From Cyclaneusma minus (lineage: Eukaryota > Ascomycota > Leotiomycetes > Marthamycetales > Marthamycetaceae), in the NCBI GenBank assembly GCA_037179335.1, contig JAKZHN010000007.1, positions 682,001-746,000 on the forward strand: a stretch of 64,000 nucleotides of DNA, written 5' to 3'. The notes beneath the pieces were generated by a model. It ran no database searches. It was not told the origin of the DNA and saw nothing but the letters and a program-made list of their open reading frames with translations. Positions 39,027-49,925 of this stretch are shown here, piece by piece (within the stretch, counting starts at the first letter, position 1; each line of letters begins with the position of its first letter). The translations under genes were made by a program, and so were the position numbers.

Positions 39027-40398
39027 AATATTAATTGTTATATATATTAAAATATAAATTGCAAAAATAATTTTAATTAAAATCATTATTGTATTTTTAA
39101 AATTTTTAAAAGCATTGCATATTCTACATTTTAAAAAAATATAAATTCTAAAATAGGAAAAAAGCCTTGGCAATTTTTATATCATTTTCTAATTAAATTA
39201 ACTCCCTATTATAATTGGCGTATTAATTTTTAAAAATAGAATTAATATAGCAATAGCGATAAAGCATAAAAGCATTATAAATTATATTAAATAAAAGAAT
39301 TTAAATAATAAAAATCTGTAAAATACCAAATTAATTAATAAAAAAAATAAAAAAGCAAAATATGAATTTATTATACAATAAAGGGGCTTATAATTATTGC
39401 AATAATAATTGCATTTAAAATTAGTTTCAATTTAATTATATATATTAAAAATATTGCAAAAGGAATTTGCAAAAAGATTTTATATATATTAGATATAAAT
39501 GCAAATTTAAAATACAAAAAAAGCTTAGTAAACATTTAATTTAAATTCTGTAATAAAATCGCAAATTTAGCATTATTATTATAATTATAAATAAAAAATT
39601 TGCCGCGCAAAGCTTAAAATAAACTATTAATAAAATTTTGTATTTTGCAATTAAAAATATTAAAAGCTATAATATTAAAATTAAAAAAAATTAAAATAGA
39701 ATGAAATTAAAAAAGGCCTAATTTCCGCTAAAAAGGCGTATATTAAAAAGCCTGTATAAAAGAAATAATAAAAAAAAGCCTAATAAAGGCAGAAAAGCCT
39801 GCTTTATATAAATAAAGCCTTAATAAAATTCAATATAATTATTATAAAAAACAAATACTGGAAAGAAAACCCCTAAAATTCGCCAAAAACATTAAAATTA
39901 AAAATACAATTGAAAATTAATATATTATTATTATAATAAATATATAATGCGCGTATAAAAAGAAAGCAGAAAATTAAAAAAACCCCTACAACCAATTATT
40001 TAAAATAAGCTATTACTATATTAATTTTTTTGCATTTGCAAAGAAAGCGCGCGCGGAAATTAATATAATATATACAAAATTAATAAAAATAATAAAACCC
40101 TAATAAATTTTAATATAAAAACATTAAAATTAAAAATAATACAAATAATTAAATAAAGATTCAAAATTAATTTAATAATAAATAATATAAGCTATATATT
40201 AAAATTAAAATTTTAAAAATTAAGCAATAATAAATTTGAAATTAATTATTAATAACAATAAATTATTAAAAACTATTAATTTATATAATTAAAATAAAAA
40301 GCCAAAATTAATAATTAAAGCCCAAATATCGGATTGCCAAAAAACGAAAATTCGTATTTAAAAACACCAAGGCCCAAAGCTAAAAAAAGGGGAATAAT

Positions 40399-40624
40399 TA
40401 TTATATAGGGCTAAAAAAAGCGTTTTGTAAATATTTCATAAAATATATATATTAAAAATATATAAAAAATAAGCATTGCTTATTAAAAAAGCTAAGCAAG
40501 GCTTTTAATATATAATATTTCAATGCTGCTATTTTTGTTCAAAAAAAGCAGCGGCTATTTTTTATAATAAAAAAATATATATAACGCACCCCTATTTACC
40601 AATTTGCTTTTGACTATTATAATA
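40399..40624 (+). repeat. 3' LTR of Gypsy copy 2
   Basis: 226 bp beginning TATTATATAGGGC, the heavily mutated form of TGTCACACGGGGC. It ends TATAATA, followed by TTAAA, the altered target duplication. Confidence 0.82.
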
Positions 40625-40890
40625 TTAAATTAGATTATATTATTGCATTTTACATTAAGCATAAAATTTAAATTAAATTTAAATTAATATACAATTAATA
40701 GGTTAATGGCAGCAAAATTAGCTTAATAAATACGCTAAATTAAATTAATTGTTAGTTTTTAATTGGCTAATATATAATTCAATTAAAAAATCTAGGATTT
40801 GCAAATAAAGGTATAATTAAATATAGCTTAAATTTAAATTTAAATTTAAATTTAAATAATCAAATTTAACTTATATGCTTTTACCATATT
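40625..40890. other. AT-rich spacer between Gypsy copies 2 and 3
   Basis: 266 bp of AT-rich DNA with no frame. It includes a short AAATTT hexamer run at about 40826-40857. Nothing else is recognisable. Confidence 0.5.
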
Positions 40891-41116
40891 TATTATAATG
40901 GTTAAAAATAGATTGGCAGATAGAGTATATTATACGTATTCCTTAGCTATAAAAAATAGCCGCTGCCTTTCTTAAGTAAAAATAACAGCGCCTAAATATT
41001 ATATACTAAAAGCCTTGCTTAGCTTTTCTTAATAAATAGTGCTTACCTTTTATATACCTTTAATATATATGCCTTATAGGGTGCCCGCAAGGCGCCCTTT
41101 TTAGCTTTATATAATA
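40891..41116 (-). repeat. 3' LTR of Gypsy copy 3
   Basis: 226 bp on the minus strand, the same length as the LTRs of copy 1. It is only moderately mutated: the GC block near 41080-41100 is intact. Confidence 0.82.
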
Positions 41117-43062
41117 ATTATTTTCCCCTTTATAGCTCCGGGCCCTGAAGCTTTCAAATCCGGATTTTTGCTTTCCAATAATTTAATATTTGGCTTTGGT
41201 TATTAATTTTGGTTTCTTATCTTGGCCGCATAAATTAATAGGCTTTTATTAATTTATTATTATTAATAATTATTTTCGAATTTATTTTTACCTGATTTTT
41301 AAGCCTTAATCTTAGTATATAATTTATGCTATTTACTATTAATTAATTTTAGGCTTTTATTTAATTATTTTTATTATTTTAATTTCCATTTTTTTATATT
41401 AAAATTTGTTGGAATTTTATTATTTTTATTTGCTTATATATATATTTTTTATTTTTGCGCATGCTTTTTTTGCAAATACCGGAAAATTAATATAGCGGCG
41501 GCTTATCTTAAATAATTGTTTTTAGGGTTTTTTTAATCTTTTATCCCTTTTTTTTATACGCGCATTATGCATTTTTTTAATAATAATATATTAATTTTTA
41601 ATTGCATATTTGTTTTTCTGATTTCTTAGCAAATTCGAGGGGGTTTTTCTTCCAATATTTTTTTCTTTATAGCAATTATATTAGGCTTTATTAAGGCTTT
41701 ATTTATATAAAACTGGCGTTTTATTTCTATTAGGCTCCTTTTTATTATTGCCTTTATATAAATCTTTTAATATACGCTTTTTTAATAGAAATTAAATCCC
41801 TTTTATTTTATTTTATTTATTATTATTTTTTGATTTTAATATTATAATCCCTAATATTTTTAATTGCAAAATATAAAATCTTGGCAATAGCTTATTTTAA
41901 ATCCTATATAATAATAATTTTAACCGTAATTATAATAATAATATTAAATTATATTTTTACCAAGCCCGTATTTATATTTTAAATTTGTATTTATATTTAC
42001 TATATATAAAGCTTTTATTTAAATTCTTTTCGCAAAACCCTTAATATTTATAGCTAGGCTATAAACAACTTTAAATATAATTATTATTGCAATAATTATA
42101 AGCCTTTTTATCGCGTAATAAGCTTATATTTTGCTTTTTTTAATTTTTTTTACCAATTAATTTATTATTTTATAGATTTCTATTATTTAAATTTCCTTAT
42201 TTAATGCAATTTATAATACCCTTATATTTTACCGCTATTATTATACCAAGGTCTAAGCCTTTTTTAAAAATTAATATACCAATTATAATAATAAGTTAAC
42301 CCAATTAAAAAATAATATAAAGGCTGCCGGGATCTTTTTTCGCTTTAAAATCTACATTTTCTTAAAATATAAAATACGCAATTTATTTAAAAATATTATA
42401 ATTGCGGTAATAGCCTTAATTAAAATTCTTTTTGCAATATATACCCTAATATATATAATGGTTAATATTTGGTATTATTTAATAAATTTATTTTCCGTTT
42501 TTTTTTTATAGATATTTAGCTAAAATATAAATAAATTATAATTTTAATTATTTTCTTAATAATATTTTATTTAATATAAAAAAAATCGAATTTTTGGCAA
42601 TATAATATAAAATATAGAAATTCTAAATTTAATATATATAATTTAAAATTTAAAAACATTATAAACTTTTTAGTTGTATTAGCCGCGTTTATTTTATATA
42701 ATATTTATTTTTAATTAAATTATTTAATATACGGAATTTATAATTTTTATTTATATATTTTATAATTTTTAATTAAATTAAATTTATTGCCTAGTTTTTA
42801 ACTTTTTAATTTAAAATATAAAAAAATAATTAAATTTATATTTTTATACTTTAAATATTTTTATTTTTGCTTTTGCTTAATATTGCATATAATTAGGCAT
42901 TTTCCATTTAAATATAAAGCTAAAGCTAGCTTTTTAGTTTTTTTTTTAATATTTGCGCCTTTTTAATAATTTTCTTATTATTATTATAATTTAGCTTTAA
43001 TATTTTTTTAATAAATTTGCTTAAAATTATTAAAACTTTTTAAAAAAAAATTAAGCCAATAA
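40891..43062 (-). mobile_element. Gypsy-type element copy 3, truncated at its 5' side, inverted
   Basis: A minus-strand LTR of exactly 226 bp lies at 40891-41116; in its own orientation it starts TATTATATAAAGC and keeps GGGCGCCTTGCGGGCACC. The sequence to its right (41117-43062) is the reverse complement of the 3' interior of copies 1 and 2; for example, the part near 41690-41790 corresponds to 19350-19440. So this is the last 1.9 kb of interior plus the 3' LTR. The 5' part is missing, and the AT-rich island ends abruptly at about 43062. The truncation may be a deletion or rearrangement breakpoint. Confidence 0.78.
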
Positions 43063-43645
43063 GACGTTCTGCAAGCTTAGCACCGTTTCCTGGAACCCAG
43101 CGCGCACGGGAAGCTTCCCGGCTCTTGAAAGGCAGACCCGAATAAAGACGAATGAAGTTAGAGGCAGCTTCGAGCTTCAGATACCAGGCCGAGGAGCGGA
43201 TGTAGTCGACGAATTGCAAAACAGCCCTCGGTTAGACCGGAATCCGAAGAAGCAAATCATGACGAGAGGGCGACATACAGGCCGATGCGGACAAAGCTGG
43301 ATGCGGAAGGGCGGATGAGCAAAGGCAGACAAGCAAGGATGAATTCCAGCGACGCAAGTTTGGAAATGCATGCCATGCAGACGCAGATCCAAAGACATCA
43401 GAAGAAGCAGGTTTCGAAGTCTGAAGCCAGGATGACGCAAGCTAGGACAAATAAGATACCGCTAAACCACCATGAAGAAGGAAATCTTGAGTAATCAGGC
43501 TAGCAAGCAGCAGAATGTATCGAAGCACGCCTTGGAAGAATCAAATCGACAAGATGCGACTAGAAAAGACCAGGAAGCAATAGTCTCCGAACAAACAGAC
43601 TAGAGAAGCAAGCCATAATGACAGCATCAAGGAGAAGCAAGATAT
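43063..43645. other. GC-normal spacer, no gene seen
   Basis: Composition returns abruptly to normal GC at about 43063. The frames here lack coding character or homology. The part next to 43645 is probably the 3' untranslated region of zinc-knuckle gene A. Confidence 0.45.
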
Positions 43646-45653
43646 TTAAATCCCGTTGGGTGTGTCCTTGTCCATGTCGGAGCGTTTGGCTTCTTCTTCT
43701 GCATGCTTCATGCGCTTGGCCTGCTCTTCCTTCTTCATCTTGTCTCGCACATATGGGGCCCACTCGCGATTCCATTCACGTTCTGTGACCCGGGGGTCGC
43801 GGCCATGCATGTACCGAGACAGAAGACGTCTGGCAGTGTCCGAGAGGGAACCGTCCGGTTTGGTGCAACTGAAGATGAGGTGACACGAAAATGGTTTGCA
43901 CGGACAAGTGAGATCAAGGTAATCACACTCGTCGCGGTGGTGCTTCTTGTTGCCACATCCTGAACACCTCTGCCTACAGTCTCCTTTGTGAGGCCCGCCG
44001 CAGTTGTGGCAAGACTTGGCTTGCTCACGCTCCCCCTTATTCTCGCGCTCTCTGTCGTGAAGGGAGATGCCGGCGGAAGGTGCGGGATCCTTGCGGTCGA
44101 GAGGGCTTCTCTCGCGATAGGCAGAAGGCTTCGCTTTGTTGACGATCTGGCGGGCAGGGCTGCGGCTTCTTCCACGGTCATGGGCACCGGTTGACGAGCT
44201 GAGCTCAACCTCATAGTCCATGTCCTGGCTTCTTCCACGAGCACCGTTTGATGAGCTGCGCTCCATGTCGACGTTCATGTGCTGAGCTTCCTTCACGCTG
44301 ACGGGAGATGAGATGAGAATTGGACGCTCCTTTGCGCCCTCGGATGTATTGTCCAGGCTTTCATGGTCGTCGGGTGTGGAGGAGGGAGCTGGTAGCTCAA
44401 ACTGGGTGGCCTTGTCTGCCTTGAGACCAATAATGGACCGGTTCATTCCCTTGACTAATCCATATGTCAGTCAAAAATGAAACCCCATAATCCAAAGATT
44501 GCGGTAACTTACCCATGTTAAGCAAGACCTTCACCTGCACTCCCCACTTCTTATCCTGCTTGTCCATCCTCTCATCCTGCTTCTGCATCATCTCTTTCAA
44601 GGACTTAATCTCACCCCTCGCCTCCTTCAAATCGGTTTTGAGCGTCACAATCTCGTTCGATTGCTTCGCGTTGCTTTCGGAGTTATGCGTTGCCTTCTTC
44701 AACTCTTCATACACGGATGTGAATTCTTCGCTGTGTTCGTCAATGCGCGATTCCAGCAGCTCTTTCAACTGCGACGTTGACAAACTGGCACCCGGCAAAG
44801 CGGCACCCGAGCAATCCACAACCAGCTTATCAACAATCGCCTTGTAGTTGTGGAAGTCTTGGCAGACTTGGACGACCACTCCCTGGACCTCCTCCACAAC
44901 AGACTTCAACTTCGCAAAGTCAGATGGCATGGGCAGGGCCGATGCAGCAGAAGTGGGCTGCTCTTCGACGACAGCAGCACCAGATTCATTTTCACTGGCT
45001 GCGGCTTCTTCTCCACCGACGGGGAGGTTGTTCAACCTCTCGTATGCGGCGTTTTGCTGCTGCCCAAGGATTATCTGCAGCTCGCCCAACTCGCCAGCGA
45101 AACGTTCCATCCAATGACTGTCCTTCTCGCAACAGGCTGCTAGTTTCTGCACTACGTCGTCTGTCTTGGCCGTAATGTATTTCTTCGATTGCTGAACATG
45201 TCCTTCCAACTGCGTCTTCAACTCTTCCTTGGCGGCCTCAAGCTTCTTGATAATGTCCTGCTTAATCTCGTACGACAAGTCGTCACGGAACTGCGGGAAC
45301 TTGATACGCTTGCCAATCTCCTCGTTGATTTGGGACGACATGTAGCCCAGGATCTCTGGGAGCACCTCCATCTTCAGGGCTTCGGCGACCTCCATGGCGG
45401 TGGGTGCTTGCTTCCTGTCGTAATACCACTTCAAAACATTGCCGACTTGTGCCACAGTTGTATTGTCTTCGAGAAACTTGGCTCCTAGCCTGGCCTCTTC
45501 AGCAACAGTGGCGGCAGTCTTGGCCGATGCGCGGGTAAGACGAGTGGCCGGGGCCTTTGGAGGAGCTCGGCCGCCGTCTTCGGCAGGAGTCTTTGCAGTT
45601 CTGGTACGCATGACTCGGCCGCTTGGCGGTGACATGTCGCCGCCGGTGGACAT
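43646..45653 (-). CDS. Zinc-knuckle coiled-coil family, gene A (649 aa)
   Basis: Exons 45653-44513 and 44454-43646 join in phase 1 (donor GTAAGT, acceptor ATTAG, 58-nt intron). The start is the ATG of MSTGGD; no nearer ATG-initiated extension exists. Order: TR-rich disordered N-terminus (TRLTRAS); a module at residues 67-150 with LKWYYDRKQAPTAMEVAEAL; coiled coil; a second module at 262-321 with QVCQDF..KLVVD and EEFTSVYEELKKA; coiled coil to about 375; Ser/Arg-rich linker (GRSRSPAR, RERSPLDR); then a Cys/His array: C529-C532-H536-C540, C544-C547-H552-C557 (a classical CX2CX4HX4C knuckle), and C564-C566-C571/H572-C577. The tail is highly charged. Zinc knuckles usually bind RNA or DNA, which is an inference for this protein. 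Gene B is its closest relative here. I do not recognise the family. Confidence 0.85.
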
Positions 45654-46969
45654 GTTGCTGAGACTTTGAATGTAAACAAGGCAGACGAGCGGAGGCAGAC
45701 GGGCGGAAGTCAACTGCGGTACTGGGAGCTGGTCAGTGGTTTGGCAAGCAAGTTGCGCGGAGACTGCGCTGCTGGAGGCTCAGAGCAGGAGAGGGTCGAG
45801 GACGTGGAGATCCAAGAGAGCACCGCGTTGCTGGGCAAGACGTACCAGAAGAGTGGGTACTTGCTGGAGAAGAACAAGCGCAGAGTTGACCACTGGTGGG
45901 TTGAGAGTCTGGATGTCCGAGAGAGAGCGCAGTGTTGCCAAGCAAGTCTGCAGGGTGTACAGGTTGAGAAGTAACGAGTTCAAAAGTCGCAGAAGCTGTG
46001 GTTGAGAGCGCGCAATTGGGCAAGCTTGCACTTGGAGCTATGGTGCCGTCGTGGTTGGAGGAGAGCCGTGGACGAGATCGCGCTAAAAGTTTAGCGGGAA
46101 TTTTTTGCGTGCAGCTAGACGCCAGATTTTTATATCAAATGACAATTAAGTCTGGTTTTGCGTGTAAGGGCATATTAACAGTGAGATCTGTGCTCACGGG
46201 AACACATGTAAGTCACGACAGAGAAATTTGGGAGCGAGCATGGTATCTATTCTGTCACGATTCTCGATCGCGGCCTCTTTAGGACATCGCCTAGCCGTTC
46301 TGCCCTGGGGATTTGGCTCCAGTTTACCTTCAATCAGGGGGGTGACAGGACTTTGAGAGCTTCTTGAGGACTTGAAAGCGAAGCACAACCCTGAGAGCTC
46401 CACGGCTACATAACAATTCCCGGCAATACATTGGAAATGGGTCTTGTTCTCTTCTCTTGCATATGATTAGCTATTGGACATGAAAAATTCTACTATGATT
46501 GACGTGGTATTACACAGAGCATGGTATTTATACGTGGTTGGAGGGGGACGGTTTCGATTCTTGCTGTCTTGTCTAAGTAGTACTACCTCTTATGAGCCAG
46601 TCCATACCGAAGACAAACGTGTGCCTTTTGTTTACCCTGCAGAGAACAGAATGGCTTCCTTGATACTCAGTACCAGTTCAATACCGGCGATCAATCGCCC
46701 AACTCCCGACCTTCCCATGTTCTCGAAGATTTTAAGTATGCCTACTTCCCATGATGCCCCAAGAAACCGAAAGAGACATATATGCGCCCTATCAAGCACC
46801 CTCTGAGCTTTCGTCACTTCTGTAGTCCTCGAAGAAATCACACAGCGGAGGAAAGCTACCCAGCTCCCTGAAAGCCGAGCTCGTGGTCAAAGACGAATGA
46901 AGTTGGGTCTCCCTATTTCAAACGACCATTCCCCCCCATCCGCCCATTGGGCCATAAACTCAATTTCTC
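45654..46969. other. Intergenic region upstream of gene A
   Basis: It contains the promoter and 5' leader of gene A and the 3' end of gene B's transcript. A perfect palindrome lies at 46081-46096. A GACAGAGAAAT word (46218) recurs upstream of gene B (49565). A GAGCATGGTAT word occurs twice (46236 and 46517). No gene is supported. Confidence 0.45.
46081..46096. promoter_or_regulatory. Palindrome CGCTAAAAGTTTAGCG upstream of gene A
   Basis: A 16-bp inverted repeat with 7-bp arms (CGCTAAA / TTTAGCG), about 430 bp before the ATG of gene A. Similar palindromes precede genes B and C at comparable distances, which suggests a shared operator bound by a dimeric regulator. It could also be conserved only because the promoters were duplicated together. 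Confidence 0.5.
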
Positions 46970-49134
46970 CTACTTCATGTCAGACTTCTTCTCCCCCTCC
47001 ACCTTTCTCCTCTTCTCCCTGACGTAGTTGGCTATATCTCGGTCACGTTCGGCCGGTCGCATTCCCTGTCTATAATATGCAGCCCACGTCGGCAGCAATG
47101 ACCTGGCAGCATCCGTACCTCGTCCGTCTGGACCAAAGCAATTGAACACATAATGATATGGATACTTCTTGCAAGTGCACGAGACATCAAGATCTGGGCA
47201 GTTCCAGCGGCGGTGACTACCGCCACAGCCCGAGCACCACTTCTTGCAGTGGCCATCGTGAGGCTGGCCGCAATTAGCGCAGCTTCCACCGATTTCGCGG
47301 TCTCGGGTTTTCTTCTTAGGCAGATGAGCAGGTTCTGCGTGCTGAGGCTCTGCCTGGCGGGTGAGCGGACTGCGTTGCCTGTAGCTTGACTCGGCTGCTT
47401 TGCCAACGGTAGAAGGGGCTGGGCTTCGGCTTCGGCCCCGAGCACCGGTGGCCGAGGCGGTTTGCCTCGTACCAGAACCGGTGCTCTGGCTTCGGCTTCC
47501 GCTGGCGGTAGATGGAATCATGGGATCCTTTGTCTCCGTAATCAGGCTTTGATAGATGTTTGGAGTAGGAGAAGTAACCGCGACGGTCCGCTCCATGCCG
47601 AAACCGATGCTTTGACTTTCGCCTTTGCCGGCGGTAGATGTGATAGGGGGATCCTCAAGAGTCGTACTCGGGCTTCGATGGTCGTTTGAAATAGGGAACG
47701 TGACCGGCATGTCGACGTCCATGCTTGATGTGCCGTTGCCGCCAACTATACTGAGATTAGGTGTACCTGAAGTAATTGTGTTGTCGACGTCCATGCGTAA
47801 GTTCTCGTGACCGCCGTCCACACTAACACTTGGAATAGTCGATGAGGGGTTCATAGGCTCTGTTGTTCCACGTGTTAGTCAAAGATGAGACCTTACTTCA
47901 AAGATTATGACAACTCACGATTACTGAAGAGGACCTCCATTCGCTCCTCCATCTGGCTGAATCGCTTGGTCAACTCATCATGCTCCTTAGCCTTGACCTT
48001 CAGTGACGCGAGTTCAACTTGGGCGGCCTTCAAATCTTGGTCTTGCTGTCGAACTTGGGTCTCAAGACCGGCAATCTTGGCCTTCACTTCCTCAGAAAGA
48101 AACTCCATGCTGACGGGCTTCTTAGCTGCTTTCTTCAGCTCTTCATAGACAGAATTGAGGCTTCTGTATACCGAAATGAATTCCTCCGTGTGATTATCGA
48201 TCTTTCCTTCAAAAAGCTTCTTCACTTGAGATACTTGGAGACTAACACCCAAAGAATCCGCGACTAGCTTTTCCACGGCACTTTTCTGCTGCTTGAGGTC
48301 TTCGCAAACTTGACTCAATACTCCTCTCAGCTCCAAAACCTCGCCCTTCAGCACACCAACCTCTCTCGTAAGTTCGGAATGATTAGCTTGCGCGGTGGGA
48401 TCGGATCCAAGAGAAGCAACTTGCTCTGGATGTTCATCAGATGCAAAAACATCAACCATGGATACATCTCCGCCAGCAGTAGGGTTATCGGCTTTCTGAT
48501 GGGTGCTACCCGCTTCCAGTTTACGAATAGCCTCCTGCAAACCATCAATCTTGCTCTCGTATTCGTGGAGGCGCTTCAGAATGTGATTCCACGCCCCATG
48601 CAATGACTCCTTGGAAGCGTTCAACTTCTGCAGAACGTCATCTTCCATCGCCTTCTTCGCATCACCAAGCTTCTTCTGAACCTCCTTGTTCACATTGTAC
48701 GTTAGGTCCTCGCACAATTCAGGGTATTTGGTTCGTTTCCATAACCCGACTCTCATCTCCTCCGAAATTTTGTGCTGGACTTGGGGCATAGCAATGGCTT
48801 CAAGAGCCTGAGCAACCTCGATAGCAGTGGGCGGCTGGGCTCGATCATAGTACCACTTGAGTATTCTACCCACTTCCACGTCGGTCTTTCCATCCACCAG
48901 CTCTGCCGCTTCTGCATCTGCGACCGCCGAACGAGTGCCGGCGCGGGTTGCGCGTGTGGTACGAGTAAGACCAGTCCCTGGGATACCGGAACTGGAGTTC
49001 GCTTTGCCGGTGTTGCGTTCGAGGTTATTGAGTACGCTCTGGTCGTCACTATCATCCTTTTTCGTTTTGGAGCGAGTGCTGCGAGTGCTGACGGGCTCCT
49101 TGTCGGTCTTGTCCTTGCTACGCGGTTTCGCCAT
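46970..49134 (-). CDS. Zinc-knuckle coiled-coil family, gene B (701 aa)
   Basis: Exons 49134-47919 and 47859-46970 join in phase 1 (donor GTGAGT, acceptor AACAG, 59-nt intron), at the same place as in gene A. The N-terminus is TR-rich (TRTTRATRAGTR). The LKWYYDRAQPPTAIEVAQAL module is at about residues 82-160. Coiled coil follows, then QVCEDL..KLVADSLG and EEFISVYRSLNSVYEELKKA at 272-340, where seven residues (SVYRSLN) look like an internal duplication of SVYEELK. After the intron come acidic and Ser/Thr-rich linkers, GRSRSPAP and RQRSPLTR, then the Cys/His array C599-C602-H606-C610, C614-C617-H621-C626, C633-C635-H641-C646, and a basic tail. It appears intact. Function unknown; nucleic-acid binding is inferred from the knuckles. 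Confidence 0.85.
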
Positions 49135-49733
49135 TTTGAGTTTGACGTAGGAGCTTGACGGAGTGGATGTTGCTGCGTTCTACCTGCGCTGCTGGGGCTC
49201 GAGCGTTCTAGGACAGCGAGCAGGGCAAGGTCGCAAGGACGCGAGAAAACGTTGAGCAACGCGCGTTCGAAGATAATGGGCAGGTCGAGTTCGTAGAGGT
49301 GTAAGAAGGCGCTGAGCAAACGAGGAGGGCCAATAGAGATAGTGTTGCAAGCCTGTGGACTGAGTAGATGAGAGATTGCAAGAGACGGATCAGAATCTTG
49401 CAGTTGCAGGTACGTGGTGTGGTTTGGGGAGCGCAAGTTAGAGGAAGGGAAAAAAGGACCCGCGCTAAAACAGAACAACAAGCGTGAAGTCGCTAGGCGC
49501 TAAGGACCTTTTTCATCGCGCTAAGCTTAGCGACGGTGAAATTTGGAGTGACGGTGGCAGGGTGACGACAGAGAAATCTAAGACGAGAATTTACTTTCCG
49601 ACTGACATGGAGCTTCTAAATCTCGAACTTATTTATTTGTCTTTTTCTCCACCTGTACGACTTCTTTTATAATTGAATTTGCATTTGGTTGTTAGCTTCT
49701 TACGAATCATTACAGCCCACCAGCCGAAGGCTT
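49135..49733. other. Promoter region of gene B
   Basis: It holds the 5' leader and promoter of gene B. The part at 49455-49560 contains several GCGCTAA words and the perfect palindrome at 49519-49532, and resembles the region upstream of gene C near 52040-52100 (GCAAAACAGAA and GCTAAAACAGAA, GCGTGAAGTCG in both). Confidence 0.5.
49519..49532. promoter_or_regulatory. Palindrome CGCTAAGCTTAGCG upstream of gene B
   Basis: A perfect 14-bp palindrome about 390 bp before the ATG of gene B. It is the same motif as upstream of gene A, without the 2-bp spacer. An additional GGCGCTAAGG half site lies about 20 bp away. Confidence 0.5.
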
Positions 49734-49920
49734 TGTCCGTTTCATGGGATTACGGGAAAATAAGCTAGAGTAACGAGGACGATATATCGTAGTCAAAGAG
49801 TCATATTGAGTATAAATGATGGAGGAGAGGAAACAGGAGCTCTCTTTTAGAGGTGAGCCTCTTCACTCACTGGCGTAAGGGCAGAGAACAGTGACTAGCT
49901 AAGCTATGGATACTACGACA
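49734..49920 (+). mobile_element. Solo LTR, 187 bp, with 5-bp target duplication
   Basis: Starts TGTCCGTTTCATGGGATTACGGG and ends CTACGACA. It is flanked by GGCTT on both sides (49729-49733 and 49921-49925). It is a diverged relative of the LTR at 12222-12423. It inserted in the gap between the upstream region of gene B and the 3' side of gene C. Some differences from the other copy are C-to-T or G-to-A, but the sequence is not strongly AT-shifted. Confidence 0.82.
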
Positions 49921-49925
49921 GGCTT

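Larger units (their letters stand above)
27008..40624 (+). mobile_element. Gypsy-type LTR retrotransposon, copy 2, split by a nested Copia element
   Basis: LTRs at 27008-27232 and 40399-40624 match those of copy 1 in sequence and length. The left flank is TCGAG (27003-27007) and the right flank TTAAA (40625-40629), which are the same 5 bp if C-to-T and G-to-A changes hit the right one. Removing the nested insertion leaves about 7.8 kb, close to copy 1. A fragment at 29781-30011 resembles Ty3/Gypsy reverse transcriptase. Every frame is full of stops, so it is dead. Confidence 0.82.

Noticed and set aside
11274..43062. Mitochondrial DNA inserted in the nucleus, because of the AT content
   Set aside because: LTR pairs, target duplications and paired C-to-T/G-to-A differences between copies show RIP-mutated transposons; no mitochondrial gene was recognised.
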